The notes under the pieces were generated by a model. The model searched no databases, had not been told where the DNA came from, and worked only from the letters and a program-made list of their open reading frames with translations. A stretch of DNA of 64,000 nt from Taxillus chinensis (Eukaryota > Streptophyta > Magnoliopsida > Santalales > Loranthaceae): contig CM042089.1 of NCBI GenBank assembly GCA_023512835.1, positions 53,067,427-53,131,426 of the forward strand, given 5' to 3'. This document shows positions 32,848 to 43,890 of this stretch, piece by piece; the stretch's first letter is position 1; each line of letters opens with the position of its first letter. Position numbers and translations under genes: made by a program.

Positions 32848-35604
32848 ATGGCACCCAGAATCTTTCTTTCCGGCGTTACTCCTGGCCATCTAGTTGATTG
32901 GAATGTTGTTTCGATCCTCCGGATTGGTTTCTCCAGCTTCGCCCTCTTCTTGAAGCCTCGCACATACTCAACCTGGTCTCCAATCCCATCGATCTTCTTA
33001 TCGATGACATTCTTGAGTATTACCAACGGATTCGCCGCACCACGGATTCCATAACCTCTTATGTCCGCGGTGAATCCATCGTCATCACTCCGGCTGTTCT
33101 CCGCGCTGCTCTCCACCTTCCTCTTGGTGAACCACAGCGTCCGGATGCCGATCCGATGGCGGCTTCTATGGGGTGCACAAACAAGGGGAAGGAATACAAG
33201 GTGAAATCCTTCCAGGGTCGCTATCGATGTATGGCGACTATTCTAAGTCGATGCCTACTTGCTCGCACATCAGCCCTGGACTCAGTTCCGTACGATCTTC
33301 TAGTGGCCATGTACGGCGTCTTTGAAGGTCTTCCAATGGATTGGGGGATGTTCTTATTTCGTTTGCTACAGAATGGTCACAAAAACCATTCCTTCGGGCG
33401 CATCCTCAGCATTGTCTTCCGGCATCTTCGTCCGGACCATTTCGCCCGAGTTGATGCTGTCTCGTTTCCCTCGGCTCTTTATCTTCGTCATCTTACGCCG
33501 GATGGGAACATGACCGCTCGCCGACCCACTGTAGCTCTCCGCGTTCTCCCTGCCCCGGAACAACAAGGCAGCTCTGTTGGTGACCCCTCCGACAGCCAAG
33601 CCCACGAGGTCGGTTCGCACACCGATCCTCCCGGATTCGGTCCGTTGCTGCGCCCTCCCACTCACGGGCCTCCCGGCCAAGCATCCGTCTTGAACCGTCC
33701 GAGGTTGCGGGGCCCTCTCGGCGCGATGCGTCTAAAGCCGTTTCCTCGGCCCCTCTCGCTGCGATGTCCCCACTCCCTCCACATCCGCTATAGCCGCCGC
33801 GGTTGATACCGTGTTGCCGTCGCCACCGCCGATGTCCCGGCTGCTTCTCCGGAAGCCCCCTTGCCTCCTCTACCTCAACCCCGAGATTACCTTGACCATC
33901 TCTCCGCCGTCACCTTAACGGACCTCTGGCTCCGTTTCAGCCTAGCCCACACCTCCTCCATTCCCGACACCGATCCCCCGGGTGTTTTACACACGCAATA
34001 CCCAATCCCCGGAGACTATGATCATCCGGAATCCGGACCACGGCTTTCTTACGCCGGCTGCCATTCCTGATGTGTCGTTCCCTACACCCTCAGGCCCAGT
34101 CCCTGCTACCCGAAGTCCTTCTCCTGCTAAGGCTGGACCCTCTTCTCCTGCCGCCGCGATTCCCGTTGTTGACTTGTCTGGTCAAAGCGGGTCTCTTGCT
34201 CCGGATGCCTCCAATGCTCCGGATGCCTCCAAGCTCCGGATGCCTCTGATGCTCCGGATGCTCCTGCTTCTTCTTCTTACTCCTGCGGACTCCTCCGCCC
34301 ACCGCACTCCTGCTCCTGTTCATGCGGGGGAGTCCTCCAAAGCTCCAGAGTTAGCACTTGGGCGTGCCTCTTTTGGCACGGTCCACTCCGATGCCGTGCT
34401 TTCCGCTCACTGGACCGCCATGCCCACGCTCAAAGCGCCCAAATTTCCGCCATCGCTGCCAAAGTTGATGCCCTCGGCGCCCAACTACTCTCCGCCCTCA
34501 CTGACTCCTCCACTTCCATTGAGCAGAAAATGGATCTTGTCGCCACCTCCGTTCATTCACCGTCTACTTCCTTCGCGGATCCGGCGCATACGATGGCTCG
34601 TCCTCCCGTTGCTTCCCGGCGATCTGCCAAACCGGGGGAGAAAGTGTCATCCGATCCGTCTACTCCTTCGCCCCCACAACCATCTTCCCCGGACCGAGAA
34701 GCGGCCCGCCACTTCGGTGCTTCAGGGAGTTCAAATTCCCAAACGAAGCCACTTCTCTCAACCAAGCTCCTCTCTTGCACCTCCGGCTCCTCCTCCATCC
34801 TCCTCATCCGCGCCTGATACCTTCCTCCCATCCTATGCGGAGTTTGACCCGTCCGATGCGGATGGAAGCTTGCGCAAGGCAATGAAATCCTATGCTGCGT
34901 CTTCTCGAGAGAAGATGTCTTTCCGAAATGTATCCTTTCTCTCCGGCCGACATTCGACTCTTTGTTCGGAGAAAGGACTCTTTACTACGGAAGACATTGA
35001 CAACTTCTCGAGAGCTGCTAAAATGGAGATGAGGTTGTTTCCATCTCTTTACGAAGATGGGCACTTGTTTGAAGTTCTGCCATGTTGGAATGAGGGCTAT
35101 CTTCCCAGTGTGGAGTTAATTCAGACTTACATCGACGGAACTGCTGAGGATAGCAAGCCATGGAAAACTCTCTCAACCATCCTCATTCCGTACCGGATCA
35201 TGTCGCCACACTTCATGATGGCTGTCTTCATGATTCAGTCCAAGCAGATGATTCTCATTGATTCTCATCAGATTGTGGAGCACTTCGTTAGGAAGAATCA
35301 ATGGGAACCTCTGTGTCTCAGACTAACTGAAGCCGTGAAGAAAGCCAGACTATATGAAGAGTTGGGTATCACACCCCTGCGTTCGACTGAGAAACTCAAG
35401 GCGACATTCCGGGGCAAGAAGCAAGTGCCACAACAGCCGGATGGAGATAGCTGCGGAGCCTTTGTCTGTCACTTCATCAAATCGTTCTTAACTGTGGACA
35501 AACATTGGAGCCAACACTCCACCTTTACGATGCAGCAGACAATGGAGCTAAGAGTGAAGGCAGCAACTATGATCTTCAAGTATAGTAAGCCTTATGTACC
35601 TTAG
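32848..35604 (+). pseudogene. Third ORF of copia E: large N-domain, Pro/Ser linker, Ulp1-like cysteine protease
   Basis: ATG at 32848 (MAPRIFLSGVTPGHLVDW) to TAG 35602-35604, about 918 codons. Copia H carries the same ORF. N-domain (about residues 20-210): DILEYYQRIRRTTDSITSYV, VITPAVLRAALHLPLG and ALDSVPYDLLVAMYGVFEGL; this layout resembles the 'putative plant transposon protein' domain, a tentative match. The middle is a long Pro/Ser/Ala-rich linker with an IPKRS basic motif. The C-domain has PHF (His 35209-35211), LIDS (Asp 35260-35262), QQPDGD (Gln 35434-35436) and SCGAFVC (Cys 35452-35454). The His-Asp gap of 17 residues and Gln-Cys gap of 6 equal those of yeast Ulp1. Frame changes near 32920, 33700, 34410-34690 and 34930 break it. 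A role in SUMO removal or self-processing is inference. Confidence 0.75.
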
Positions 35605-35736
35605 TGAAAAACCTGTATTAAGGCTGAATTGTATTTAGTTGCTGATTAATGAAATTGGTTGTGTTGCGTATTCTGTATGATATTCTTTTGCATCGCTTAC
35701 CAGATCAGATTACAAAGGGTTTGGGCATATCCATAA

Positions 35737-35747
35737 TTGGGGGAGAT
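35737..35747 (+). other. Polypurine tract of copia E
   Basis: TTGGGGGAGAT directly before the 3' LTR start TGTTGG; the same sequence (complement) adjoins the 3' LTR of copia H at 49609-49620. Confidence 0.9.
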
Positions 35748-37052
35748 TGTTGGATCAAACCCAGAATTTGGATAATGCTGATAAAGCCTTATATAATTTG
35801 ATTTGAGATCTTTTGTGTTTATTTGATCATTGCAGAAGGTATGTTACTAATCCAAAGATGCACTCGTGAGAGCAAAGCTAAGGACAGGATACATAATCCT
35901 GATCCGGACAAGAGTGAGTGTCGTCAAACACTTGGTAAATAACCAAGTAACAAATACATACGGAATAAGGAACAATCCTACGGACTAAGAACTTAAAGGA
36001 TAAGTGCGGAGTAAGGAAACTAGATGCGGAGTAAGGAAACCAGATGCGGAGTAAGGAATCCGGATTTATTACTCGCCCGGAGTAAGGAACTTACATACGG
36101 AGTAAGGAACTTACATACGGAGTAAGGAACTTACATGCGGAGTAAGAAAGCGCTGACATGGAATAAGTCATCAGACTTTTCAAGACTCGCCCGGAGTAAG
36201 GAACTTACATACTGAGTAAGGAACTTACATGCGGAGTAAGGAACTTACATACTGAGTAAGGAACTTACATGCGGAGTAAGGAACTTACATGCGGAGTAAG
36301 GAACTTACATGCGGAGTAAGGAAGCGCTGACACGGACTAAGGATTCCAAGATCGAATAGATACGGAGTAAGCAACCACTGACACGGAGTAAGGTTCCGAG
36401 CTTCATTAACTACGGAGTAAGGAAAATTACACCGGACCAAGAAGACATTGCTCCAACTAAACCGCATTTAAAGTTATCAGCTCGTGGTGTCCTGATGTAA
36501 GACGAATGTATTGAGAACCTGAAGAATTTTACACGTGGATCATCCGGATATGTGGACACAACCTTAATTGTATCTCGGAACTCATAAAGACATTTATACT
36601 CTTCAAATCCAAGATCTTGAGCTCCACAATCCGCAGCAATTAAGGCAGAGAGATTACCGAGGGATAGTTAGTGCGGAACGCATTCCGGAACTACAAGTTC
36701 CAAGGTTGTCTCTTAGGAATGTTTTGTATAAATATTCATACTTATACTTTATGAAAAAAGAAGAAGTTGAGACGTAAAAAAAAACAAAAGAAAATAAGAG
36801 CGTCATCATCTTTGGAGATAGAACTTGGCTAGAGTGTGAGTTCATTTTGTAAACAGAGTGTAAGAGAGTGTTTGCTTCTATTTTGTTGTAATCACCTTGT
36901 GATAATAAAACAAAATACTTCCACTATCCTGGTTATCTTCCCAGTTGATTCTATCACTAAAACTAGATAAGTGTTTGTGTCTTGAGAGAAAAGAAAGAGT
37001 TCGAATAAGAGCCTATTCACCCCCCCCCCCTTTAGGCTCCAAGGGACCATCA
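35748..37052 (+). repeat. 3' LTR of copia element E
   Basis: 1305 bp, near-identical to the 5' LTR apart from extra minisatellite units (about 36060-36200). TATA-like TATAAATA at about 36727-36734. C run at about 37019-37030. Confidence 0.95.
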
Positions 37053-38468
37053 CTCTAACCACCGATGGTCCTACTCCACCCTCAGCTGGTGGGGGTGGTA
37101 GCTCAGCCTCCTCCTGGTACGTCGCCTCCAGCGCAAACACCCTTCCTTGGCCCGTGCCACTGGTTGGCTCACTCACTGGGCGGCTCCCGCCCTGACTGCC
37201 TCTAGCATCAGCCTGCTGTCGCTCTGGCCTCCCCTGCGGTCGGGTCTGACTGGATCCTGCCTGACTGGCCTGCCACTGACGAGCTGGTCTCTCAGCTGGT
37301 GCACGGAAGCTAGCATCACTCCTCATGTTGGATGCCACGCCCCCGCTCCCCTGTTGCCACTCCTGCAAACCCGGTGCAAATGGCCCTCTCGTCCACAGTT
37401 GTTGCATCGCCCGTCCTTCTTGGGGCACTCCCCCTTGAAGTGACCTTGCTCTCCACAGCAGTGACAACTGCTAGGTAGACTCCCAGATGGACCACCCTGT
37501 CTTCCGCCGCCAAAGGTGAACCTCCCAGGGTTCATAGATGTCTGACCCCGACTGCGAAAAGAATTGCTATCCCTCTCCTCCGTCTTGAGCCTCTTGGACC
37601 CTGCATCTCGATCAGGCCCGCTCTGCAACTGGCGACCCTGATGGGCCTGCCTCCCATCATCCAGCTCTCTCTCGGCTATACGGGCCGTCTCCACAACCTC
37701 AACATAGGTCCTCAAGCGTAGAATTGCCACCCTCTGCCTAAGGGCTGGCCTAAGGCCCAAAGTGAACTTGTGGGCCTTCAGGTCCTCCCTTGCCACAGTC
37801 TCAGGAGCAAACCTACTCAAGCTCCAGAACTCCCTCTCATACTCAGGTACCGTCCTGGATCCCTGCTTCAAGCTGCCAAATTCTTCGCTCTTCTGCCATC
37901 TCACTGATTCCGGGAAGAACTCATCATGGAAGAGTTGCAAGAACTCCTCCCAAAGCATGAGTTGCACCGCACGGCTCCCCGCGACACTGGTCCACCACTC
38001 CAAAGCATCCCCCTCCAGCTGCCGAATGGCTAGTCACACCTTATCCTCTTCCTGGGGCAGGAGAAAGGAAAACACATGCTCGATCTACCTCAACCACTGC
38101 TCAGCTACCACAGGATCACCTTCCCCCTTGAATCGCGGAGGTTGTTCCTTTCAGAACCGTGTCACCACGTCATCCTCTGCACGAGTCGGTACACCACCTA
38201 GTGAACTCTCATGCTCACGAGGCAGCTCTCCTACTGGTGGTGGTGGTAGTGGCACCACCTGCTGTGCTGCCATCTCACGGCGCACCTCCTCCCGAACCTC
38301 CTGCCGGAGTCCCTCCCGTAGCTCTCGTACCTCCAGCCGGATGCCTTCCCGTAGCTGTGCCAGCAACAACACATGCCCTCCAACGGATGGTCCGGCATTC
38401 GGACCCTCATGGGCAGATGACTCATCAGCCACTGCCTCGGACACACGTGTCACTCTCCTCGGCGGCAT
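37053..38468 (-). pseudogene. gag: gag of element I
   Basis: Start ATG complementary to 38466-38468 (MPPRRVTRVSEAV). The N-terminal part is open to 38151, where Arg CGA reads TGA in RF*KEQP, a CpG deamination. A long open stretch from 38003 to 37323 (226 codons) covers the capsid domain (EEFLQLFHDEFFPESVRWQ, FAPETVAREDLKAHKFTLGLRP) and both zinc knuckles, CHCCGEQGHFKGEC and CNNCGREGHLHRVC (37496-37395). The tail continues to 37053, where copia E is inserted. This copy shows intact CAG/CTG codons at many places where A and G have indels, so it is the best guide to the family Gag. Confidence 0.9.
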
Positions 38469-38860
38469 TCTTACTACACGAAGTAAGAAGCACAACGTCA
38501 AAATAAATTTATAATCTATCGCGTCACTACCTCTACCCCACTGATCAATTCCACTATCACATAACATTACACACATACATTGTATCAATCAAATTTCACA
38601 GTTCAATACGCATTGCCAAACAAATCGAGTTGCACATTTCACTTAATCATATTATCTTATCCATAGTTTAGCACACATTCACAACAAATGCAACTAGTGC
38701 CCTAATGCCAATGCATGCAAATCCTACCACAAGACTGGACTACCCTAAGTACACCTTGGAGGCTCAAAGAGGACCATGTTGATCAGGCATGTCCCTCCAG
38801 GCTCCTCCAAAGGACTTAGGATAACCAGGTCCGCCCACTACCCTAGGCCAACTAGACCAT
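38469..38860 (-). other. Leader of element I
   Basis: Non-coding, matches the leaders of A and G throughout. Confidence 0.7.
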
Positions 38861-38872
38861 GCTCTGATACCA
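38861..38872 (-). other. Primer binding site of element I
   Basis: Element strand TGGTATCAGAGC, 3 nt from the LTR end at 38876. Confidence 0.95.
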
Positions 38873-38875
38873 TAT

Positions 38876-40713
38876 TGTCACACCCCAGATTTCCAACCCG
38901 AGGAAACCGGTACGTGACTCCCCTTGTACCCACACGGAGGGCAAAGGGGTTAGGATGCAAACCCCGAATTTTAACATTTTAAACATCCACAACACATTCA
39001 AGAAAGTAATGTTCATATAAGCAATCCAAACCAGTCTTTATTACAACAAAATCCTCTTTCCAATCCATCCCCACTGGGGTTACATCAATTCCCATAAAAA
39101 AAATAACATAACTGGAAGAGAGTAAAATAAATAAGGTCTTCCATCTTGGTGTATCCACCTAACGCCTGTAAGTCCCCGGAAAACAAGCAAACACGGTAGG
39201 ATGGGTGAGCAACCACGACTCGGTAGGGATCAAGTCTCCCCAACCCTTCCCATGCTCCTAGTGGCTACATGCATGTGCACAGGTGTAGTGACGTGACAAG
39301 ATTAGGAAAAAGAAAATAAAACATTCCACACAAGCGGGCGTAACCCCAGCCCCACCACACCGGCTAACAAACAACATCTCAAGCAAGTAATTTAACCGCC
39401 TCTTCGGGCCATGATTTAACCGCCTCTCAGGCAAAGTAGTTTAACCGCCTCTTCAGGCCACTGGTTTAACCGCCTCTCAGGCAAAGTAGTTTAACCGCCT
39501 CTTCAGGCCAGATACCACAGTCATGCACACAACACACACCACGGTCACTCAAGCAATAAACCAAACACTTGGTGTGCACCCGTTCACAAATGCACAAACC
39601 CAGCCACTCAGGCAATAAAACAAACACCCACCATGCATACATACACCAAATCACAAGTCCAGCCACACAGACATATTACCAAACACGTAATGCGCATATA
39701 CACACAGCCATATTCACACAGGCATTTCATCAAACATATAGCATGTAACAACAGAATCACACCAAAATGCCACTGAAGGCCAACATCCATATAGGAGATC
39801 ACACCTATATGGATTACATATATATATATATAAACAGATATAATCCATAATTTGCCATAGAACCCTAGGACAGAGGGGGATTTAGGAAGAACAGAACCCC
39901 TACCTCAAGTAAAATGCAACAACACCGCAATACTGTTCCCACGCCGAACGCTGTCCGCCCACGAGACACCGATCACCCACGCAAGACGCCCAGCAGCAAC
40001 CAGGAGCTCTCCTTCCCTCTCTCTCTCTCTGCGACGGCTGGTGGAGCAACAAACCCTAAACCTAAAATAGAGGGGTTCCTCCTCCTTATATAGACAACAC
40101 AATATCAAAACGACGTAGTTTTGATTAAGTGAATCCCAGCATCAAAACGACGTAGTTTTGATGGAACAAGCTATGACCTTCCCACATCCATACACACCAA
40201 AATATTCACAATTCCAACATGGTCCTTTGGGAAAAGATTATTAGAATGACAAAACCAAGGTAACCATGCAAAAACATGCCTGCACGCCAATTTGAACGCC
40301 AATTCCCCAATTGGCGTGCAGCTCCAAATGCACTCAAACTTCACCCCAAGCCTCCTTGCATCTTGTAGAGGTTTGAGAAGCAAAAATATGCTTGCACGTG
40401 AAATGGGTGAATTCACGTGCAGCTCCAAATGCCCTGAAATTTCTGTGGTAGATAGAGGACCTCATTCTAAGAAACTTTTGTTCTTGCATGCCAATTGTTT
40501 GAGGCATCTACTATACTAAAAGTGAGCTCCAAAATCTGCCAAAATAGCTTAAAACCGCATGTATATGCATAGCATCTTCCTAGGGCATAAATGCACGTTG
40601 TCACTTGTCACATGCACCTCCCAAAAGTCCCCTCTTGGGCTCATCTCTTACCTCAAACTTGTGCACCAACATCCAAGGTGTTTGTGGTTAACTTCTTACA
40701 CACGGGTCATTAC
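38876..40713 (-). repeat. 5' LTR of element I
   Basis: 1838 bp. Element strand starts near 40713 (GTAATGACCCGTGTG, first base affected) and ends GGGGTGTGACA at 38876. It has palindromic boxes at 40104-40125 and 40141-40162, TATA box CTATATAAGG at about 40084-40093 and the 26-bp minisatellite at 39385-39510. Its first third is close to LTR F, while its tail is of the A type. Confidence 0.9.
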
Positions 40714-42021
40714 GAGGCAGACTTTTTGAACTCTGATTTGCACGAAATTTTACCCATGGATAGATAACTTCAAGGTCTACAAGTTTGCTTGTGACTTCGA
40801 GTCGTTTTGAGCTCCGTACGGAAAGTTATGGGGCATTTACATTTGCATGGTAGATAGTACACCCAGCTGTGCAGTTATTTTGATCTGCAAATGGCACCAA
40901 CTTTTACTAGTAGATAGAGGGCTTCAATATCTACAACTTTTCTTTTGACCACAAGTGTATCCGAGCACTGTAGAAGAAGTTATGGACAATCTACTCACAT
41001 GATAAGTGCAAATATAATCATGGGGACATGCAGACGTTTTTAGCTCCAAAATTCACCATATTTTACCAGTAGATAGAGGACTTCAATATCTACAACTTTA
41101 CTTTTGATCTCAAGTGAATTTGAGCACTATATAGGGAGTTATAGTTAAAATACCGACATCAGCACATGTAGGTCAAAGTTCACCAGATGAATGGCTAAGA
41201 TTTGTCGACTTAGGTGAGCTTGATCCAATGGCTAAGACTATTTCACTTAAATGAGATTGATCCAATGGCTAAGATAAAGTAGAGAAAGAGATCAATGGCT
41301 GAGGCTTGGCTGCTGCAATTAGGTTAACATCTTATTTGAGCTGGCTAATCCAAGGGCCAGAGTTTAATGAAGGAAGATGTAGGGTTTTTGCATTAAGAAA
41401 CCAGGGTTGTGGCGGCTGTGTGATGTGTGAGGGAGAAGAGAGAACTGGAAAGGGAGAGAAGATCAGAGGAGATAGAGGAGTAGCTCTTGGCATTTACAGA
41501 ATCCATCTTGACGAGCTTGTTGACCGTGACATCAAACAGAAGATCACAAACTAGTCCGTTGATGTACTCTGATCAAAGAATAGTATAGAAACACGTCTGT
41601 GTGGGTTGGTACTGTTCTCTATGTATCTATTCTTATTATTATCTTTATAAAACCATAACCGGTGAGGTTATTGGTGATTATCGTTGTTGTTGAAATTGGG
41701 TAGTGAACCCAAAGGGTAGTCAACCCTAAAACGTGTAAAGTGGTGAACCTTGGATAGCAGTGTGTTATTCAGAATTACTAGTGGAGATTCTGTGATCAGC
41801 TGTTTGCTGGTCACGCCATGGACGTAGCTCTACACATTATAGGGTGAACCACGTAATTGTTGTGTGTTGTTATCCTTGTTGTTTTCTTTATTCGATATAC
41901 AAACACAGAATTTGGTATAGTTTGAAGAGATTATCACGAGAAAAAGAAAAAGGATTAAAATTACATCGATACACCGATTCACCCCCCCCCCCCCCCTCTC
42001 AATGCGTGTCTGGGAATTTCA
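40714..42021 (+). repeat. Unassigned LTR-like fragment U
   Basis: No ORF of merit. It ends GATTCACCCCCC.. then GGAATTTCA, the usual end of copia LTRs here, and LTR L resumes at 42022, so 42021 is probably a true LTR end. The left part holds three diverged tandem units of roughly 155 bp (about 40720-40850, 40890-41010, 41045-41155) sharing TAGATAGAGG.CTTCAATATCTACAAC, then a short repeat GATCCAATGGCTAAGA (about 41170-41300). The start is missing. Confidence 0.5.
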
Positions 42022-42741
42022 AGAATGAAGCCTAATGAACCACAGACATCCCAACGGCCTCTAAGGCCCACTACCCCGCAACGAACCCCGAGAGTTCCCA
42101 TACCCCGGATTTAACATCAGAATCAAACAAAACATGCCATTGAAGGCCAACATCCATATAGGAGATCACACCTATATGGATTTACATATAAATATTATAA
42201 CAACAACGACAATACTCTACAAATCATCCACCACAGGGCCTAGCCCCGGAATGGGTACTAGAAGAGACAGAACCCCTACCTCAAAAGGTTCCTCCTTGCT
42301 CTTGCTCTCGCGCTAGACGCCGTCCACCCACGCGAATCACCACAGCAGAAACGATCAGGAACTCTCTCTCTCTCTCTCTCTCTCTGTGACGGTTGCGGCG
42401 GCTGGCAAAAAGAAACCCTAAACCTAAAACAAAGAGACCACGATCTCCACCTCACTTATCAAAATGACATAGTTAGTGAAACCCAACATTAAAATGACAT
42501 AGTTTTGATTAATGAAATCTCACCATCAAAATGAAATAGTTTTGATAAATGAAATCCCACCATCAAAACGACGTAGTTTTGATAAAGGGAACATGCCATA
42601 ACCTTCTCGCATCCATATAGGACAAAATACTGACAATTTAAGCCAATGTGTGTGGGAATAAAAATCCCTAAAACCCAACAATTGCCACCCCAAAAGGCAA
42701 AATTGTGACTAACTCCACATCCCAAAACACGGGTCATTAAA
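42022..42741 (-). repeat. LTR L, promoter-side piece
   Basis: Matches the first half of solo LTR 2 on the opposite strand, including palindromic boxes around 42480-42580 and a CT tract (42364-42386). The TATA box region is altered. Confidence 0.75.
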
Positions 42742-42886
42742 AAGTGCTTCCCTACACAATTACTTTACAACGGATCGATGTGTTTCGATCCAAATGCGAC
42801 GAGTTAGGCTGACCTAGCCTTCCTTCGTATGGGTGGGAACTAGGTGCGCCATGGGTTAAGCTACTATAAAGGCTAACCCCGTGACA

Positions 42887-43890
42887 CCCGGAAGGAGGAC
42901 AAGGTGAGGTTGGCCATTCAACAGCTGGAGGGTAATGCCTTAGAGTGGTGGCAGAGTGTCATGAGGAGCCGTGCAATGCAATTCATGTTATGGGAGGAGT
43001 TCTTACAGCTCTTCCATGATGAGTTCTTCCCCAAGTCGTTGAGGTAGCAAAAGAGGGAGGATTTTGGCAGCTTGAGGCAGGGATCGAGGACTGTGCCCGA
43101 GTATGAGCGGGAGTTCCGGAGCTTGAGTAGATTTGCTCCCGAGATCGTCGCGAGGGAGGACCTGAAGGCCCACAAGTTCACCTTGGGTCTCAGGACAGCC
43201 CTTAGGCATAGGGTGGTGATACTGCGGTTGAGGACCTATGCTGAGGTTATTAAGACAGCTCGTATAGCTGAGAGGGAGCGGGATGATGGGAAGTAGACCC
43301 GTCAAGGTCATCAGTTGCAGGGTGGGTCTGATTGTGATTTAGGGTTCAAGAGGCCCAAGACCGAGGAAAGAGATAACAGTTCTTTCTGCAACAAGGGTCA
43401 ACCATCAGTGAACCCAGGGAGGTTCACCTTTGGCGGCAGCAGGCACGGAGGTTCAGTAGGAGCTCTACCTACCGGTTGTCATTGATGTGGGGAGCAAGAC
43501 CATTTAAAGAGGGAGTGTCCCAAGAAGGACTGGCAATGCAAGAGTTGTCGATGAGGGGGCTATTTGAGCCGGGTTTGCAGGAGTGGCAACAAGGGAACAG
43601 GAGGCATGGCATCCAACACGAGGAGTGATGCCACTTTTCAAGCACCAGCAGAGAGACTAGCTCATCAATGGCAGGCTAGTCAGACGGGATCTAACCAGTC
43701 CCAAACTCAGGGGAGGCCGGAGCGATAGTAGACTGATGTTGGAGGTAGTCATGGTGGGAACCGTCCAGTTAGTGAGCCAACTAGTGGCACGAGCTAGGGG
43801 AGGGTGTTTGCGCTGAATGCGACACCTCAGGAGGAGGCTGAGTTACCACCTCCACCAGTAGAGGGTGGGGCAGGACCATCTGTAGTTAGA
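42887..43890 (+). pseudogene. gag: gag of element J, C-terminal part
   Basis: Continues gag from 23038 after element K. It reads in essentially one frame: KEDKVRLAIQQLEGNALEWW, capsid EEFLQLFHDEFFPKSL, FAPEIVAREDLKAHKFTLGLR, then the basic KRPKTEERD linker, two decayed zinc knuckles (CH*CGEQDHLKREC and CKSCR*GGYLSRVC, about 43480-43580) and the tail to the gag-protease border. At least six stops are point changes (TGA, TAG, TAA) and no frameshift is needed over most of it. This decay pattern is unlike that of A and G. Confidence 0.85.

Larger units (their letters stand above)
24203..37052 (+). mobile_element. Complete Ty1/copia element E (12.85 kb) with an extra 3' ORF
   Basis: LTRs 24203-25414 and 35748-37052 (TGTTGGATCA..GGGACCATCA), target duplication CTCTA (24198-24202 and 37053-37057), primer site 25417-25428, purine tract 35737-35747. 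Order gag, PR, IN, RT, RNase H is that of Ty1/copia. Gag with coiled coil, a long spacer after pol and purine-tract-like motifs there point to the Sirevirus group (inference). Between RNase H and the 3' LTR lie a 1.7 kb spacer and a sense-strand third ORF ending in a Ulp1-like protease domain. LTRs differ mainly in minisatellite copy number, so insertion is fairly recent, yet every ORF has frameshifts. Confidence 0.95.
23637..40713 (-). mobile_element. Truncated Ty3/gypsy element I
   Basis: On the - strand: 5' LTR 40713 to 38876, primer site 38872-38861, leader, gag 38468 to 37053, then (after copia E) end of gag and protease 24202 to 23637. RT, RNase H, integrase, purine tract and 3' LTR are absent. 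The loss ends exactly where LTR L also lacks sequence, so one deletion probably removed both. Copia E inserted at the gag-protease border with CTCTA duplication. Confidence 0.85.
23285..42741 (-). mobile_element. Gypsy LTR L, split and internally deleted
   Basis: Two pieces of one - strand LTR: its beginning at 42741 to 42022 (TTTAATGACCCGTGTTTTGG, end base changed from TG) and its end at 23636 to 23285 (..CATGACA). Flanking bases AAGCG (23280-23284) and AAGTG (42742-42746) are a target duplication with one transition. About 540 bp of the middle, judged against solo LTR 2, is missing at the 23636/23637 junction. No internal region is seen, so L was probably a solo LTR when later elements entered it. 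Confidence 0.7.
23039..42886. mobile_element. Small TG..CA element K (about 385 bp), split by later insertions
   Basis: K consists of 23039-23284 plus 42747-42886. Its ends are TGTCACG and CGTGACA, a perfect 7-bp inverted repeat. Flanks CCCG (23035-23038) and CCCG (42887-42890) give a 4-bp duplication, or 5 bp with one base lost. The interior has no ORF. Size and TG..CA ends suit a solo LTR of a small retrotransposon, or a TRIM; a MITE is less likely because of the TG..CA termini. On the - strand it has TTTATAG near its start and A/T-rich transcription-end-like sequence. Confidence 0.65.

Noticed and set aside
34090..34323. Antisense ORF in the linker of the E third ORF
   Set aside because: Same GC-rich linker effect, with no counterpart of equal sequence in H.
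41306..41554. 82-codon + strand ORF in fragment U
   Set aside because: No homology, weak start context, lies within LTR-like repeats.
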